The notes under the pieces are model-generated. The model had not been told where the DNA came from. It ran no database searches and worked only from the letters and a program-made list of their open reading frames with translations. From Cobetia sp. L2A1 (lineage in GTDB: Bacteria; Pseudomonadota; Gammaproteobacteria; Pseudomonadales; Halomonadaceae), in assembly GCF_009796845.1 (NCBI RefSeq), contig NZ_CP047025.1:3658001-3722000 (forward strand): a stretch of DNA of 64,000 nucleotides. The letters are read 5' to 3'. Positions 9,191-20,474 of the stretch are shown in pieces (the stretch's first letter is position 1; every line of letters starts with the position of its first letter). The position numbers and the translations under genes were made by a program.

Positions 9191-9402
9191 GATGTATAGC
9201 CTCAGTTCGCTGTGCACCGCCACCTGATCACTTGCCAGGCACCGTACACGGGTTTTGGATGATAACCGGTCTTTCCGCCGACTCCGACGGAAGGTCGCGC
9301 ATTTTACCAGCCATCTGCCGCAAGACCAAACTTTGTGCCGTTTATTCACAGCAACACTCTGTAGACTGCACAGTGATCCTCGACACCCTTCTTCACAACT
9401 GG

Positions 9403-11670
9403 ATGTTTCGCGTGCCTGACACTACCGACAAGACTGCTTCTTACCTGCCGGGGCGTGTACTGGGCATTGCGATTCCCGGGCCGCTTCGCGATCTATTCGA
9501 CTACCTCCCTGCGCACACGCCTCCACGCCATGGCTGGCAGGTCGGGTTACGCGTACGTATCGAGTTCGGGCGGCGCCAACTCGTTGGCGTCATTGCCGAA
9601 CTACGCACTGATTCAAGCTTCCCAATGGAGAAGCTCAAGCCTGTCAGCGAGGTCATCGACGACGAGCCACTACCTGCCGACTGGCTATGGCTGTGTCGCT
9701 TTACCGCCCGCTATTATCAACATTCGCTGGGCGACACCTTTGCACAAGCCATGCCCTCATTGTTACGTCAGGGTCGTACGCTGGAAGCACGTACCCGTGA
9801 GCGCTGGCATCTGACGGACAAGGGACGGGCCACCGAACCGTCAAGTCTTGGTCGCGCAACACGTCAGATCGCCTTGCTGGAACTACTGGCACAGCATCGT
9901 CACGGCATGGTGCATAGTGCAATCACTGCACAGGGTTTCACTCGCCAACAGCTGGAAACCCTGCGTGGTCGTGACTTGATTGCCTCACTCGAAGAACCTG
10001 TCACCGGCATTCGCCCTGAACATGCACATAAAGGGGTACTCGCCGAACCTGATCTCTCCCTCAATGATGAACAGGGACGCGCGCTGGCACGTCTCCACGA
10101 AGGGCTTGGTCACTTCAGCCCGACACTGCTCGAAGGCGTCACCGGCTCCGGCAAGACCGAGGTTTACCTACAGCTAATCGAGGCAGTGCTTGACCGTGGT
10201 GGCCAGGCGCTAGTGCTGGTGCCGGAAATTGGCCTCACCCCCCAGACACTGGAACGCTTTCGTCGTCGATTCAATGTCCCGCAGGTCATGCTGCACTCTG
10301 GTGTCAGCGACGGCGAGCGCCTCGATGGCTTCGAGGCCGCACGCAGTGGTCGCGCGCGCATCGTGATCGGTACCCGCTCGGCCATCTTCACGCCAATGGC
10401 CAAGCTCGGCGTCATCATCGTCGATGAAGAACACGACGGCTCCTTCAAGCAGCAGGACGGGCTGCGCTATCACGCCCGGGACCTGGCACTGGTGCGCGGC
10501 AAGCAGGAAAGCATTCCCGTGGTGCTGGGCAGTGCCACGCCATCGCTGGAAAGCCTACGTCACGCGCGCGAAGGACGCTTCGTACACCTGCATCTATATC
10601 AGCGTGCCGGTCGCAGCCAGCCGGCACGCCTTCATCCGATAGACCTACGCGGGCGCATGACACTCGGAGGCCTCTCTACCCAAAGCCTCGAGGCCATCGA
10701 GACACGTCTCACGCAAGGCGATCAGGTACTGGTGTTCATCAATCGTCGCGGCTTCGCCCCCACGCTGACCTGCCACGCCTGTGGCTGGCTGGCCGAGTGC
10801 GACAACTGCGATGCACGCATGACACTACATCGCCATCCGCCTCAACTGACCTGCCACCACTGTGAGCGCACCCGCCCACTGCCCGATGCCTGTCCGGTCT
10901 GTGGTAGCGGCGACGTGCGACCGCAGGGTGCGGGTACCGAGCGCACCGAGGAACTGCTGGGTGAAAAGTTTCCCGAGGTGCCGGTGTTACGTATCGATCG
11001 CGACAGTACCCAACGCAAGAATGCGATGAGCGAGGCGCTCGCCGTGATACGACGCGGCGAGCCCTGTCTTCTGGTGGGCACACAGATGCTGGCCAAGGGT
11101 CACCATTTCCCTCACGTCACATTGGTCGTCGTGGTCAATGCCGACAGCGGCCTGTATGCCGCCGACTTCCGTGCATTGGAACAATCAGCCCAGTTGCTGA
11201 TACAGGTCGCGGGGCGTGCCGGTCGCGCCGAGCGTCCTGGCGAGGTTCTGATCCAGACACGACACCCCGAAGACCCCAACCTGCTGACTCTGATTCAGGC
11301 CGGCTATCCGCAGCTGGCCGGAGAGCTGCTCGAAGAACGGCGCGTTGCACAATTGCCTCCTTATAGCCATCTGGCGCTACTGCGCGCTGAAGCGCCGGAC
11401 CAGCAACAGGTAGAACAATGGCTGCTCAAGATTGGCACCGCACTCCGCCAGCACCTGACAGACGCCAATCTGCGCGTGGATTGCCTCGGGCCAGTACCGG
11501 CACCGATGGAGCGCCGGCAGAACCGTTATCACGCGCAGTTGTTGTTACGCGCCGATAAGCGTGGTGCCTTGCACGAAGCTGCTGCCTGGCTGGTGTCCCT
11601 CTGTGAAAAGGACCGTGACGCACGTCGCCTGCGCTGGTCGCTGGACATAGATCCCATCGGTATGGCGTAA
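9403..11670 (+). CDS. priA: Primosomal protein N' (replication restart helicase PriA)
   Basis: Superfamily 2 3'-to-5' DNA helicase that recognises stalled forks and reloads the replisome. The N-terminal DNA-binding domain (about residues 15-110) is followed by Walker A ([11 protein letters not shown], about 245-255), DEEH box (VDEEHDGS, about 340), a zinc-binding region with eight Cys ([13 protein letters not shown] ... [18 protein letters not shown], about 456-503) and helicase motifs such as [13 protein letters not shown]. About 755 residues from the ATG at 9403; a GTG at 9412 is equally possible and has slightly better ribosome-site spacing. Divergent from rpmE. Confidence 0.96.
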   Translation: MFRVPDTTDKTASYLPGRVLGIAIPGPLRDLFDYLPAHTPPRHGWQVGLRVRIEFGRRQLVGVIAELRTDSSFPMEKLKPVSEVIDDEPLPADWLWLCRFTARYYQHSLGDTFAQAMPSLLRQGRTLEARTRERWHLTDKGRATEPSSLGRATRQIALLELLAQHRHGMVHSAITAQGFTRQQLETLRGRDLIASLEEPVTGIRPEHAHKGVLAEPDLSLNDEQGRALARLHEGLGHFSPTLLEGVTGSGKTEVYLQLIEAVLDRGGQALVLVPEIGLTPQTLERFRRRFNVPQVMLHSGVSDGERLDGFEAARSGRARIVIGTRSAIFTPMAKLGVIIVDEEHDGSFKQQDGLRYHARDLALVRGKQESIPVVLGSATPSLESLRHAREGRFVHLHLYQRAGRSQPARLHPIDLRGRMTLGGLSTQSLEAIETRLTQGDQVLVFINRRGFAPTLTCHACGWLAECDNCDARMTLHRHPPQLTCHHCERTRPLPDACPVCGSGDVRPQGAGTERTEELLGEKFPEVPVLRIDRDSTQRKNAMSEALAVIRRGEPCLLVGTQMLAKGHHFPHVTLVVVVNADSGLYAADFRALEQSAQLLIQVAGRAGRAERPGEVLIQTRHPEDPNLLTLIQAGYPQLAGELLEERRVAQLPPYSHLALLRAEAPDQQQVEQWLLKIGTALRQHLTDANLRVDCLGPVPAPMERRQNRYHAQLLLRADKRGALHEAAAWLVSLCEKDRDARRLRWSLDIDPIGMA

Positions 11671-11869
11671 GTCATACCATTGATCACCGATTGATCGCGG
11701 TGTGATTGTCCGCGGCGGTTTAAGCAAGACGCCGGATCGGTGATAATGACACCCATTGTGCATTCTTATCCGCACCCCCTACTGCATCGCAGGCCTACCG
11801 CCTGCAGCTCCTGTCACCGTCATATCGGCGATGGGAGCGCGATCTGAGCCGTGAAGAGACTGATATTCC

Positions 11870-13555
11870 ATGAAAGAGACGATCATCGAACTGCTGGGCC
11901 AGGCCCTGGACTCCCTCAAGACTGACGGTACGATCCCGGCCGATACCAGCCCGCAGATCAAGGTCGATCCGACCAAGGACAAGACCCACGGCGACTACGC
12001 CAGTAATCTGGCGATGATGCTGTCCAAGGCTGCTGGCATGAAGCCGCGCGACCTGGCGGAAAAGCTGATTGCCGCACTACCAGCGTCCGAGGCCGTCTCC
12101 AAGGTTGAGATCGCCGGCCCCGGCTTCCTCAACTTCTTCGCCGACACCAATGCTGTCGCCGACATCGTGCGCCGCGTATTCAGCGAAGGCGAGCAGTTTG
12201 GTCACAGTGATGTCGGGCGTGGCGAGAAGGTCCAGGTAGAGTTCGTATCTGCCAACCCGACCGGCCCGCTGCATGTCGGTCATGGCCGCGGCGCCGCAGT
12301 CGGCGACGTACTCTGCCGCCTGCTGTCCGCGACCGGATACGACGTCACCCGTGAGTTCTATTACAACGATGCTGGTGCACAGATCGATAATCTGGCGCTT
12401 TCCACTCAGGCACGCACCAAAGGTCTGGGCCCGGACGATGCGAGCTGGCCGGAGAACGGTTACCGCGGTGACTACATCAGCGAGCTGGCTGCCTCTTACA
12501 TGGCTGGCGACACGGTTGAAGCTGACGGCAAGCAGGTCACTGGTGCGGCCGATACTGACGACCTGGACGCCATCCGCGTCTTCGCCGTTGCCTACCTGCG
12601 TCATGAGCAAGATCTTGATCTCAAGGCCTTCGGTGTCGAATTCGATGTCTACTTCCTCGAATCCTCGCTCTACAGCGAAGGCAAGGTCGAAGAGACCGTC
12701 AAGCGCCTGGTCGACAATGGCTATACCTACGAAGATGACGGCGCGCTATGGCTGCGTACCACCGACTTCGGCGATGACAAAGACCGCGTGATGCGCAAGC
12801 GTGACGGTGGCTACACCTACTTCCTGCCCGATGTCGCCTATCATCTCGACAAGTGGCAACGCGGTTTCACTCAGGTCATCAACGAACAGGGTGCTGACCA
12901 CCACTCAACCGTAACCCGTGTACGCGCTGGCCTGCAGGCACTCAAGGCCGACATCCCCAAGGGATGGCCAGACTACGTGCTGCACCAGATGGTGACCGTG
13001 ATGCGCTCCGGCAAGGAAGTAAAACTCTCCAAGCGCGCCGGTAGCTACGTGACACTGCGTGACCTGATAGAGGAAGTCGGCCGCGACGCGACTCGCTACT
13101 TCCTCGCCGCTCGTCGTGCCGATTCCCAGCTGACCTTCGATATCGACCTGGCCCGCTCGCAGTCCAACGACAATCCGGTCTACTACATTCAGTACGCTCA
13201 TGCCCGCGTGCACAGCGTCCTGCGCAAGGCTGATCGCGAAGACAAGGCCTTCGACGAAACCCTGGCAATGGCTCAGCTCGCACTACTGACCAGTGATCAG
13301 GAAAAGGCCGTCATGAATCGCATGGCACAATTCCCGGATGTCGTGAGCCATGCCGCTAGCGTACGCGAGCCACAACAGGTTGCTCAGTATCTGCAGGACC
13401 TCTCCTCCGACTTCCACACCTGCTACAACGCGGTGAAAGTGATGGTCGAGGACGAAGCTACCCGTAACGCACGCCTGGCATTGGGCCTGGCAACGGCGCA
13501 GGTCATTCGCAACGGCCTGGCCCTGCTGGGCGTCAGCGCCCCCGAGGAGATGTAA
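11870..13555 (+). CDS. argS: Arginyl-tRNA synthetase
   Basis: Class I aminoacyl-tRNA synthetase charging tRNA-Arg. The 561-residue protein has the N-terminal tRNA-recognition (Add-1) domain, the HIGH-type motif as HVGHGRGA (about residues 133-140), the KMSKS-equivalent KLSKRAG (about 385-391) and the C-terminal DALR anticodon domain ending PEEM. It is followed after three bases by a SPOR-domain gene, a pair conserved in pseudomonads and halomonads. Confidence 0.97.
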   Translation: MKETIIELLGQALDSLKTDGTIPADTSPQIKVDPTKDKTHGDYASNLAMMLSKAAGMKPRDLAEKLIAALPASEAVSKVEIAGPGFLNFFADTNAVADIVRRVFSEGEQFGHSDVGRGEKVQVEFVSANPTGPLHVGHGRGAAVGDVLCRLLSATGYDVTREFYYNDAGAQIDNLALSTQARTKGLGPDDASWPENGYRGDYISELAASYMAGDTVEADGKQVTGAADTDDLDAIRVFAVAYLRHEQDLDLKAFGVEFDVYFLESSLYSEGKVEETVKRLVDNGYTYEDDGALWLRTTDFGDDKDRVMRKRDGGYTYFLPDVAYHLDKWQRGFTQVINEQGADHHSTVTRVRAGLQALKADIPKGWPDYVLHQMVTVMRSGKEVKLSKRAGSYVTLRDLIEEVGRDATRYFLAARRADSQLTFDIDLARSQSNDNPVYYIQYAHARVHSVLRKADREDKAFDETLAMAQLALLTSDQEKAVMNRMAQFPDVVSHAASVREPQQVAQYLQDLSSDFHTCYNAVKVMVEDEATRNARLALGLATAQVIRNGLALLGVSAPEEM

Positions 13556-13558
13556 ACC

Positions 13559-14200
13559 ATGGCTGCTCGCCGCCCACCCAGCAAGAAGCCCGCTTCCCGT
13601 CAGGGAGCAAGCCCCCGTCGTCAGTCCGCCGCCACTCAGAGCCGCGGCCTACCGGGGTGGCTATGGGGCATCATAGGCCTGATTGCCGGCTTCGCACTGG
13701 CCCAGTACTTCGAGAAGCAGGCACCGCGTCTGCCGGTCGCGGCCATTGTTCCCAAGGTCAATACCCAGCAGAACGGCCAGAACGGTAACAAATCGGCCAG
13801 CGACAAACAGGGGAGCGCCAAGGAGGATGCAAGCGGCGCCATGCCGACCTTCGAGTTCTACACCTTGCTGCCAGAAACCGAGGTGATTGCCCCCAAGGTG
13901 GATGCCTACAAGTCCACGCCTCGCCCGGGCAGCAGTGAGAGCACCAAGGCGTCTACCGCAGCTCTGACGAACTACATGCTGCAGGCAGCTTCGTTTCGTG
14001 AAATGAGCGATGCCAAGAAGCTGGCAGGCAAGCTCAAGGACCTCGGTCTGCTGGCCAAGGTCAGCGACGTCAATGCTTCAGGTGGTACGGTGTGGCACCG
14101 GGTACAGGTCGGCCCTTACAAGGACACTCGCGAGCTCAACCGCGCACAAGACCTGATGAACACCCAAGGCATCGAGCCGCTGTTGATCAAACTTCAGTAA
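13559..14200 (+). CDS. SPOR domain-containing protein (FtsN-like)
   Basis: Predicted single-pass inner-membrane protein with a basic cytoplasmic tail (about residues 1-30), one membrane helix (about 33-50, [18 protein letters not shown]), a disordered linker and a C-terminal SPOR domain (about 137-213) with the pattern [20 protein letters not shown] ... [12 protein letters not shown] domains bind denuded glycan at the division site. It is translationally close to argS (three-base gap) and is followed by a terminator. True FtsN is usually encoded in this same argS-hslV position, so ftsN is a reasonable name, though I did not assign it firmly. Confidence 0.85.
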   Translation: MAARRPPSKKPASRQGASPRRQSAATQSRGLPGWLWGIIGLIAGFALAQYFEKQAPRLPVAAIVPKVNTQQNGQNGNKSASDKQGSAKEDASGAMPTFEFYTLLPETEVIAPKVDAYKSTPRPGSSESTKASTAALTNYMLQAASFREMSDAKKLAGKLKDLGLLAKVSDVNASGGTVWHRVQVGPYKDTRELNRAQDLMNTQGIEPLLIKLQ

Positions 14201-14214
14201 CGCTGATCAGTCGC

Positions 14215-14250
14215 AAACAGGCCCGCTCATTCGATGAGCGGGCCTGTTTT
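14215..14250 (+). terminator. Intrinsic terminator after the argS/SPOR operon
   Basis: AAACAGGCCCGCTCAT and ATGAGCGGGCCTGTTT form a 16-pair stem with a three-base loop and a T-rich tail, separating the argS operon from hslVU. Confidence 0.92.
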
Positions 14251-14294
14251 GTTTGTGACAGCACCAGTGCCTCTCAACGCTCGTGGTCCGGCCA

Positions 14295-14322
14295 CTTGAA
14301 ACCCATCATAGCGCCCCCATTT
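14295..14322 (+). promoter_or_regulatory. Sigma-32 (RpoH) type heat-shock promoter for hslVU
   Basis: CTTGAA (14295-14300) and CCCCATTT (14315-14322) are separated by 14 bases. Both match the sigma-32 consensus closely (as in E. coli groE), and the element lies about 155 bases upstream of hslV, a classical heat-shock operon. Seen directly; function inferred from consensus and context. Confidence 0.8.
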
Positions 14323-14478
14323 ACTGCTTTCCGGCGAGTTGTCAGCACTGATGCCAAGTGCTTGACAGCCGTCAACCGTATTTCGCCGATGAGGCTAAAA
14401 TCTTGTCTGCCCAGTCATATCATGCCCGGCTCTGTTCATCTTATTCCAATCGCCGGCATGTCCTCTCAGGAGTCTCCC

Positions 14479-15000
14479 ATGACCACGATCGTCTCCGTGC
14501 GTCGCAACGGCCAGGTCGCACTGGCTGGTGACGGCCAGGTATCCCTTGGCAATACTGTGATGAAAGGCAATGCTGCCAAGGTTCGTCGCCTTTATCGCAA
14601 TCAGGTACTGGCCGGTTTCGCTGGCGGTACCGCTGATGCCTTCACGCTGTTCGAGCGTTTTGAAGCACAGCTGGAAAAGTATCAGGGTCAGCTGGTCAAG
14701 TCGGCCGTCGAGCTCGCCAAGGAATGGCGCTCTGATCGCGCACTACGCAAGCTGGAAGCCATGCTGGTCGTCGCTGACAAGCACTCCTCGCTGATCATCA
14801 CCGGCAATGGGGATGTGGTGGAGCCGGAACATGGCGTGTTGGCCATTGGCTCCGGCGGCAACTTCGCTGAAGCCGCCGCACGTGCCCTGCTCGACAATAC
14901 CGAGCTGTCCGCTCGCGAGATTACCGAGAAATCCATCGCCATCGCGGCCGATATCTGTGTCTTCACCAATCACAATGTCATTATCGAGGAGCTGTCCTGA
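14479..15000 (+). CDS. hslV: ATP-dependent protease subunit HslV
   Basis: Proteasome-like peptidase of the HslVU (ClpQY) complex. The start at 14479 has a CAGGAG site and gives MTTIVSVRR; after removal of Met the N-terminal Thr is the catalytic nucleophile. Typical HslV patterns follow: [39 protein letters not shown] and [15 protein letters not shown]. 173 residues, the usual length. One base separates its stop from the hslU start, and a sigma-32-like promoter lies upstream. Confidence 0.97.
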   Translation: MTTIVSVRRNGQVALAGDGQVSLGNTVMKGNAAKVRRLYRNQVLAGFAGGTADAFTLFERFEAQLEKYQGQLVKSAVELAKEWRSDRALRKLEAMLVVADKHSSLIITGNGDVVEPEHGVLAIGSGGNFAEAAARALLDNTELSAREITEKSIAIAADICVFTNHNVIIEELS

Positions 15001-15001
15001 G

Positions 15002-16327
15002 ATGACCCAGATGACCCCGAAGGAAATCGTCAACGCCCTCGATCAACATATCGTCGGTCAGCCTGAAGCCAAGCGCGCCGTCGCAGTAGCAATGCGCAAC
15101 CGCTGGCGTCGCATGCAGCTCGACGACGATCTGCGCCCTGAAGTCACACCGAAGAACATCCTGATGATCGGTCCGACCGGTGTCGGCAAGACCGAGATCG
15201 CGCGTCGTCTGGCCAAGCTTGCTGGTGCGCCCTTCCTCAAGATTGAAGCGACCAAGTTCACTGAAGTCGGTTATGTCGGCCGTGACGTCGAATCCATCAT
15301 TCGTGACCTGGTCGAAGTTGGCCTCAAGCTGGTCCGTGAAGACGCAATGAAGGAAGTGCGCGACAAGGCAGAAGATGCGGCCGAAGACCGCATCATCGAT
15401 GCTCTGCTGCCACGTGTTCGCGGCGAAGAGTACGATGCTGCGTCCAACAACAGCAGCACGCGTCAGATGTTCCGCAAGAAGCTGCGTGAAGGTCAGCTGG
15501 ACGACAAGGAAATCGACATCGAGCTGAGCCCTGCCAGCCAGAGTCTTGATTTCGCCACCCCGCCGGGGATGGAAGAAATGACCAGTCAGCTGCAATCCAT
15601 GTTCTCCAACATGGGCAAGCAGCAGAAAGAGAACCGCCGCATCAGTGTCAAGGAAGCTCTCAAGCTGGTACGTGAAGAAGAAGCGGCCAAGATGGTCAGC
15701 GATGAAGACCTCAAGAGTCGTGCTATCGAAGCCGTCGAACAGAACGGCATCGTGTTCCTCGACGAGATCGACAAGGTCGCCAAGCGTGGCGAATCCGGTA
15801 GTGGTGGCGATGTCTCTCGTGAAGGCGTGCAGCGCGATCTGCTGCCGCTGATCGAAGGCTCTACCGTCTCAACCAAGCACGGGATGGTGAAGACGGATCA
15901 CATCCTGTTCATCGCCTCCGGTGCGTTCCACCTCACCAAGCCCTCGGATTTGATTCCGGAGCTGCAAGGGCGTCTGCCGATTCGCGTCGAGCTGAATGCG
16001 CTGACACCGGATGACTTCAAACGCATCCTGACCGAGCCGTCTGCCGCGCTGATCCGTCAGTACAAAGGCTTGCTGGCGACAGAAGGCGTCGAGCTGACCT
16101 TTGCTGATGACGCGATCGAGCGCATTGCGCAGATCGCCTATCAGGTCAACGAAGGCACCGAAAATATCGGCGCCCGTCGTCTGCACACCGTGATGGAGCG
16201 CCTGCTGGAAGAGATTTCCTATGAAGGGGCTGATAAAGCGGGAGCACTCACCATTGATGCTGCCTACGTCGATGAGCGCCTGGGTGATCTGGCGCGTGAC
16301 GAAGATCTGTCACGCTATATCCTGTAA
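15002..16327 (+). CDS. hslU: ATP-dependent protease ATPase subunit HslU
   Basis: AAA+ unfoldase that feeds substrates to HslV. Walker A is GPTGVGKTE (Lys about residue 63), the Walker B is VFLDEIDK (about 250), with the inserted I-domain between them (about 110-240), and the sensor/C-terminal region ends ...DEDLSRYIL, the tail that inserts into HslV. 441 residues, near the E. coli length. The ATG at 15002 follows hslV by one base; an ATG three codons later is possible. Confidence 0.97.
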   Translation: MTQMTPKEIVNALDQHIVGQPEAKRAVAVAMRNRWRRMQLDDDLRPEVTPKNILMIGPTGVGKTEIARRLAKLAGAPFLKIEATKFTEVGYVGRDVESIIRDLVEVGLKLVREDAMKEVRDKAEDAAEDRIIDALLPRVRGEEYDAASNNSSTRQMFRKKLREGQLDDKEIDIELSPASQSLDFATPPGMEEMTSQLQSMFSNMGKQQKENRRISVKEALKLVREEEAAKMVSDEDLKSRAIEAVEQNGIVFLDEIDKVAKRGESGSGGDVSREGVQRDLLPLIEGSTVSTKHGMVKTDHILFIASGAFHLTKPSDLIPELQGRLPIRVELNALTPDDFKRILTEPSAALIRQYKGLLATEGVELTFADDAIERIAQIAYQVNEGTENIGARRLHTVMERLLEEISYEGADKAGALTIDAAYVDERLGDLARDEDLSRYIL

Positions 16328-16376
16328 CGCGAAGCTCGATAAAGAAGCGCTCTGAGTATCTGCGCCTCGTATCTCG

Positions 16377-16453
16377 TACCCGAATGGCATCCGATGCCAT
16401 TCGGGTATCGTGCTTCTGACGCCCGAACCGGCTTGGCCCGGCTCGGGCGTCAG
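16377..16453 (+). terminator. Tandem hairpins after hslU
   Basis: Two strong stems in a row: a 15-pair perfect palindrome with TACCCGAATGGCATC as left arm (16377-16407) and an 11-pair stem with CTGACGCCCGA / TCGGGCGTCAG arms plus an inner CCGG pairing (16416-16453). Neither has a T run. They probably end or stabilise the hslVU transcript. Confidence 0.5.
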
Positions 16454-16576
16454 TGCATCATGAGTACGCGTGATGTTGCGGGGCGCTGATATCATGAGCC
16501 CCACTCGCTGCCCTGCCATTACCGCTAATTCTGCCGACTAGCGCTTGCTCGTCTGGCCGCCTGAGAGGATTTCCCC

Positions 16577-17032
16577 ATGAGTCATGACACACCCTCCGAG
16601 CACGGCGAACACCAGTATCGCGTACATGAACGTCAAGCGCGCAACGCCGAGGAAGCTCCGGTTCCCACGCGTGTGCACTATCACAAATCTGAACGCGAAC
16701 TGGAGCTGGGCTATGCCGATGGCCAGCAATTCCGTCTCTCCACCGAGTTTCTACGCGTCATGTCACCCTCGGCCGAGGTCCGTGGCCACGGGGCGGGACA
16801 GGAAACCTTGCAGGTCGGTATGCGTCACGTGGGACTGGCCAACATCACCCAGAGCGGCCGCTACGCGCTCAAGCTGCATTTCGATGATGGCCACGACAGC
16901 GGTCTCTATACCTGGGAATACCTGTGGGAGCTGGCCAATCGTCGCGATGCCATGTGGGCCTACTATCTGCGTCAGATGGAAGATGCTGGCGCCTCGCGTG
17001 AACCGCTGGGCATTCCGCTCAACCAGCTCTAG
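16577..17032 (+). CDS. DUF971 domain protein (gamma-butyrobetaine hydroxylase-like N-terminal domain)
   Basis: Small protein (151 aa) carrying the roughly 90-residue DUF971 domain, which also forms the N-terminus of gamma-butyrobetaine hydroxylases. Visible family features are the opening VHYHKSERELELGYADG, the FLRVMSPSAEVRGHG motif, and GRYALKLHFDDGHDSGLYTWEYL. In proteobacteria stand-alone copies are common next to hslU and ubiE, as here; some DUF971 proteins are linked to iron-sulphur cluster work. No function is assigned. A good AGAGGA site precedes the start. Confidence 0.85.
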   Translation: MSHDTPSEHGEHQYRVHERQARNAEEAPVPTRVHYHKSERELELGYADGQQFRLSTEFLRVMSPSAEVRGHGAGQETLQVGMRHVGLANITQSGRYALKLHFDDGHDSGLYTWEYLWELANRRDAMWAYYLRQMEDAGASREPLGIPLNQL

Positions 17033-17168
17033 CGCGTGACGCGACATCACAGCGCTGCGGCATCTTGCCAAAAGACAGCCCGCTGGCCAGCGGTTACAAT
17101 CGAGCCACTGCGAAAGCTCACCATATTGCGCTGATGCCGCCTTGCGCGGCCTCACAACAGGGGAAGTC

Positions 17169-17915
17169 ATGGACAAGCGTACGACCCACTTCGGTTATCA
17201 GGAAGTTGCCGTGGAAGAGAAGGCAGGCCGCGTCGCCGATGTCTTCCATAGTGTCGCTGCCAAGTACGACGTGATGAACGACCTGATGTCGTTCGGAGTC
17301 CACCGTCTGTGGAAGCGCATCACGCTGGAACGAGCCGGTGCCCGCCCGGGTCATACCGTGCTCGATATTGCCGGAGGAACTGGCGACCTGACACTCAAGT
17401 TCTCGCGCCTGGTCGGCCCCCGCGGCCGCGTGGTACTGGCAGACATCAACGCCTCAATGCTCCATGTCGGTCGCGACAAGCTGATCGACAATGGTGTCGG
17501 TGGCAATGTCGAGTACGTTCAAGCCAATGCCGAGGCGCTGCCCTTCCCGGACAATACCTTCGACATCATCACCATCGCGTTTGGGTTGCGTAACGTCACC
17601 GATCAGGCCAAGGCTCTGCGTTCAATGCAGCGTATCCTCAAGCCAGGTGGTCGTCTTCTGGTGCTGGAGTTTTCCAAGCCGACCAACCCGCTACTCTCCA
17701 CCGCCTATGATCAGTACAGTTTTCGCCTACTACCGAAGATGGGTGAACTGGTCGCCGGTGACGCCGACTCCTACCGCTATCTCGCCGAATCCATCCGCAT
17801 GCACCCTGACCAGAAGACACTGGCCGGCATGATGGAAGACGCGGGACTCGAGCGCGTCGAGTACACCAACCTGACGGGCGGCATCGTCGCGCTGCACCGC
17901 GGTATCAAGCTCTGA
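17169..17915 (+). CDS. ubiE: Ubiquinone/menaquinone biosynthesis C-methyltransferase UbiE
   Basis: SAM-dependent C-methyltransferase of ubiquinone (and, where present, menaquinone) synthesis. The start at 17169 has GGGGAAG upstream. Signatures: [19 protein letters not shown], the SAM-binding [14 protein letters not shown] (about residues 65-78), and [20 protein letters not shown]. 248 residues. First gene of ubiE-ubiJ-ubiB, with seven bases to ubiJ. Confidence 0.97.
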   Translation: MDKRTTHFGYQEVAVEEKAGRVADVFHSVAAKYDVMNDLMSFGVHRLWKRITLERAGARPGHTVLDIAGGTGDLTLKFSRLVGPRGRVVLADINASMLHVGRDKLIDNGVGGNVEYVQANAEALPFPDNTFDIITIAFGLRNVTDQAKALRSMQRILKPGGRLLVLEFSKPTNPLLSTAYDQYSFRLLPKMGELVAGDADSYRYLAESIRMHPDQKTLAGMMEDAGLERVEYTNLTGGIVALHRGIKL

Positions 17916-17922
17916 GGCTGTC

Positions 17923-18606
17923 ATGGCATTGCTGACCCCCCTGCTATTGGCGACCGCTGAGCGGACGCTCAACCAGCTACTCGCCCGAGATCCGGCCTCT
18001 GCCACCCGCCTCAATGCGCTGGTAGGCCGACGCCTGCTGTTGCGGGTCGAACGGCCCGCCTTTGATCTACTGGTGCACTTCGATCTGCAGGGCCTGACGC
18101 TATTACGCCTACCGGAAGCGAAAGAGACCGACGGCGACGTGGTAGTAGAGCTCGACATGGAAACTGCTGCCGCACTCCTCTCCGGCGAGCCGATCGAACG
18201 ATTGATGTTCGAGGGCCGTCTGGCAGTGCGCGGGCGCATTCATCTATTGGAAAGTGCCCGTGAACTGGTGATGGACCTCGACCTGGATTGGGAAGGTGCG
18301 CTAGGCGAATGGTTTGGCGAGACTCCCGGCCATAGCCTGGCCAATGGCCTGCGTAGTCTCGGACGCTTTGGCCTGACCAGTCGTCGTGAGCTGGAGCTGG
18401 ATCTGCGCGAATACCTCACCGAGGAGGCCCACTGGCTGCCAGGTCATGCACAGATGAATGTTGCCCGTGACGAGCTGACCGAACTGGCACAGTGCCTTGA
18501 TCGCACCGAGGCACGTCTCGCACGTCTGCGCCGTCACCTTGAAGCCGCAACGGCTTCATCTGCGACCTCAACCAACCCTTCTGACCGGGAGTGCCAGCCG
18601 TCGTGA
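17923..18606 (+). CDS. ubiJ: Ubiquinone biosynthesis accessory factor UbiJ
   Basis: SCP2-domain lipid-binding protein that scaffolds the soluble Ubi complex. The 227-residue product has the N-terminal SCP2-like domain (about residues 15-115) and a C-terminal helical region with a coiled-coil tendency ([16 protein letters not shown]). Sequence conservation in this family is low; position between ubiE and ubiB makes the call firm. Its stop overlaps the ubiB GTG start. Confidence 0.92.
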   Translation: MALLTPLLLATAERTLNQLLARDPASATRLNALVGRRLLLRVERPAFDLLVHFDLQGLTLLRLPEAKETDGDVVVELDMETAAALLSGEPIERLMFEGRLAVRGRIHLLESARELVMDLDLDWEGALGEWFGETPGHSLANGLRSLGRFGLTSRRELELDLREYLTEEAHWLPGHAQMNVARDELTELAQCLDRTEARLARLRRHLEAATASSATSTNPSDRECQPS

Positions 18607-20231
18607 GACTCTATCGCCTGCTGAGCATCCTGTGGGTCATCGTCCGCTATCGCCTCGATAACCTGATTCCGCTCTCGCGCGTGCCGGCGTTGCTACGACC
18701 TCTGGTCAAGCTATCGCCACTACGCCTGTTCCCCATCGGAAATCGCTCACGCGGAGAACGTCTTCGGCTGGCGCTGGAAGCGCTAGGGCCGATCTTCATC
18801 AAGTTCGGCCAGATGCTATCCACCCGTCGTGATCTGCTACCGGCTGATATCGCTGACGAGCTCAAGCGCCTGCAAGACCAGGTGCCGCCTTTCGAGAACA
18901 AGGTCGCGCGTGAACTCGTCGAGCAAGAGCTGGGCATGTCTGTCGAGGAAGCCTTTGCTGAATTCGAGGCCCAACCACTAGCCTCTGCTTCGATTGCTCA
19001 GGTGCATGCAGCGCGTCTTCATGATGGTTCTGATGTGGTCGTGAAGGTCATTCGTCCGCGCATTGAGCAAGTGATGCGCCAGGACATTGGACTGCTGTAC
19101 CTGTTCGCACGCATTCTGATGAAGATCTCACCGGAAGCACGCCGCCTGCGTCCGGTAGAAGTCGTCTCTGACTATGAAGCGACGCTGTTCGACGAACTGG
19201 ACATGCACAAGGAGGCGGCTAACACCTCTCAGCTCAAGCGTAACTTCCTCGACTCGCCACTGCTCTACGTGCCCGCCATCCATTGGCCACTGACCCGTCG
19301 TCGGGTCATGGTGCAGGAACGCATTCGCGGCATTCCTGTCGCCGAGATTGATGAGCTGAACGCGCAGGGCACTGATCTGAAGAAGCTGGCAGAACGCGGC
19401 GTGGAGATCTTCTTCACGCAGGTCTTTCGTGACAACTTCTTCCATGCCGACATGCACCCCGGCAATATCTTTGTCTCCCGTGAGAACCCGCACGATCCGC
19501 AGTTCATCGCCATCGACTGCGGTATCGTCGGCAGTCTCACGCGGGAAGACCAGGACTATCTGGCGCGTAACCTGCTGGCCTTTTTCCGTCAGGATTACTA
19601 CGAGGTAGCGGTGTTGCACATCGAGTCCGGCTGGGTCGGCGAGGGGACACGTGCCAACGAATTTGCCGCCGCCATACGCGCTGTCTGTGAGCCGATTCTC
19701 GAGAAACCGCTCAAGGACATCAGCTTCGGCCAGGTGCTGCTGGGGCTGTTTCAAACGGCGCGACGCTTCAACATGGAAGTTCAGCCACAGTTGGTGTTGC
19801 TGCAAAAAACCCTGCTCAACATCGAAGGGTTGGGCCGCCAGCTGTATCCGGAACTGGATCTGTGGGCCACCGCCCGACCCTATCTGGAGCGCTGGATGAA
19901 AGAGCGTGCGGGCCCCAAGGCATTCTGGAACGAGCTGCTCAAGCAAGCGCCGGAACTGTCTCACCAACTACCACAACTGCCGGTGATGGCCTTCCAGGCG
20001 CTAGAACGTATCGAGGACGAACACCGTGCCCGCACGCGTCAGACCGAAGCCATCACGACACTGCGCGATCGTGTCTCCAGCGCCGCCAGTACCAGCTGGC
20101 GTTTGCGCGCTGGTGCGCTATTGATCGCAGGTGCACTGGGGTGGCAGCCCCTGATGGCCTGGGCAGAAACTCAGTCCCCGATAGTGCTCGCAGGCGCAGG
20201 ACTCGGCATTTTGTTATTGCTATGGCGCTGA
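18603..20231 (+). CDS. ubiB: Probable ubiquinone biosynthesis ATPase/kinase UbiB
   Basis: ABC1/ADCK/UbiB family protein-kinase-like ATPase needed for ubiquinone synthesis, anchored in the inner membrane. Family motifs: [14 protein letters not shown] (KxGQ), the Ala-rich loop [29 protein letters not shown] and AIDCGIVG. Two hydrophobic segments at the C-terminus (about residues 500-542) are membrane anchors. The GTG at 18603 overlaps the ubiJ stop (GTGA) and has GGGAG upstream; a GTG at 18591 is the alternative. About 542 residues, normal. Confidence 0.95.
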   Translation: MRLYRLLSILWVIVRYRLDNLIPLSRVPALLRPLVKLSPLRLFPIGNRSRGERLRLALEALGPIFIKFGQMLSTRRDLLPADIADELKRLQDQVPPFENKVARELVEQELGMSVEEAFAEFEAQPLASASIAQVHAARLHDGSDVVVKVIRPRIEQVMRQDIGLLYLFARILMKISPEARRLRPVEVVSDYEATLFDELDMHKEAANTSQLKRNFLDSPLLYVPAIHWPLTRRRVMVQERIRGIPVAEIDELNAQGTDLKKLAERGVEIFFTQVFRDNFFHADMHPGNIFVSRENPHDPQFIAIDCGIVGSLTREDQDYLARNLLAFFRQDYYEVAVLHIESGWVGEGTRANEFAAAIRAVCEPILEKPLKDISFGQVLLGLFQTARRFNMEVQPQLVLLQKTLLNIEGLGRQLYPELDLWATARPYLERWMKERAGPKAFWNELLKQAPELSHQLPQLPVMAFQALERIEDEHRARTRQTEAITTLRDRVSSAASTSWRLRAGALLIAGALGWQPLMAWAETQSPIVLAGAGLGILLLLWR

Positions 20232-20376
20232 ACCTATCCGCAAGCCATATAGCCGCTTATTGTTGACGTGACTTGCCCGCTCATAGAGCGCAGTGCAATA
20301 TGAATGTCATGTAACGGTTGCATCCTGAGTCGCATGTCCGCGACACACTCACGGGTGGCTGATGGGATGTACGCAC

Positions 20377-20416
20377 TGTTCTGTAGACGACATGTCGGCT
20401 TCTCGTCTACAGAACA
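20377..20416. repeat. Perfect 14-bp inverted repeat between ubiB and hisE
   Basis: TGTTCTGTAGACGA (20377-20390) and TCGTCTACAGAACA (20403-20416) are perfect inverted copies with a 12-base loop. No T run follows immediately. It could end the ubi transcript, bind a regulator, or be part of a hisE leader. Confidence 0.7.
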
Positions 20417-20422
20417 CGATTT

Positions 20423-20474
20423 GATGCTTTGGGCAGCGATGCTTTGCAGCGATGCTTTTTTGAAGCGATGCTTT
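20423..20474 (+). repeat. Four copies of GATGCTTT just upstream of hisE
   Basis: GATGCTTT occurs at 20423, 20438, 20451 and 20467 (spacings 15, 13, 16), the last three as GCGATGCTTT. They fill the last 65 bases before the hisE start. Likely replication-slippage or an RNA/protein binding array; I cannot tell which. Confidence 0.7.
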
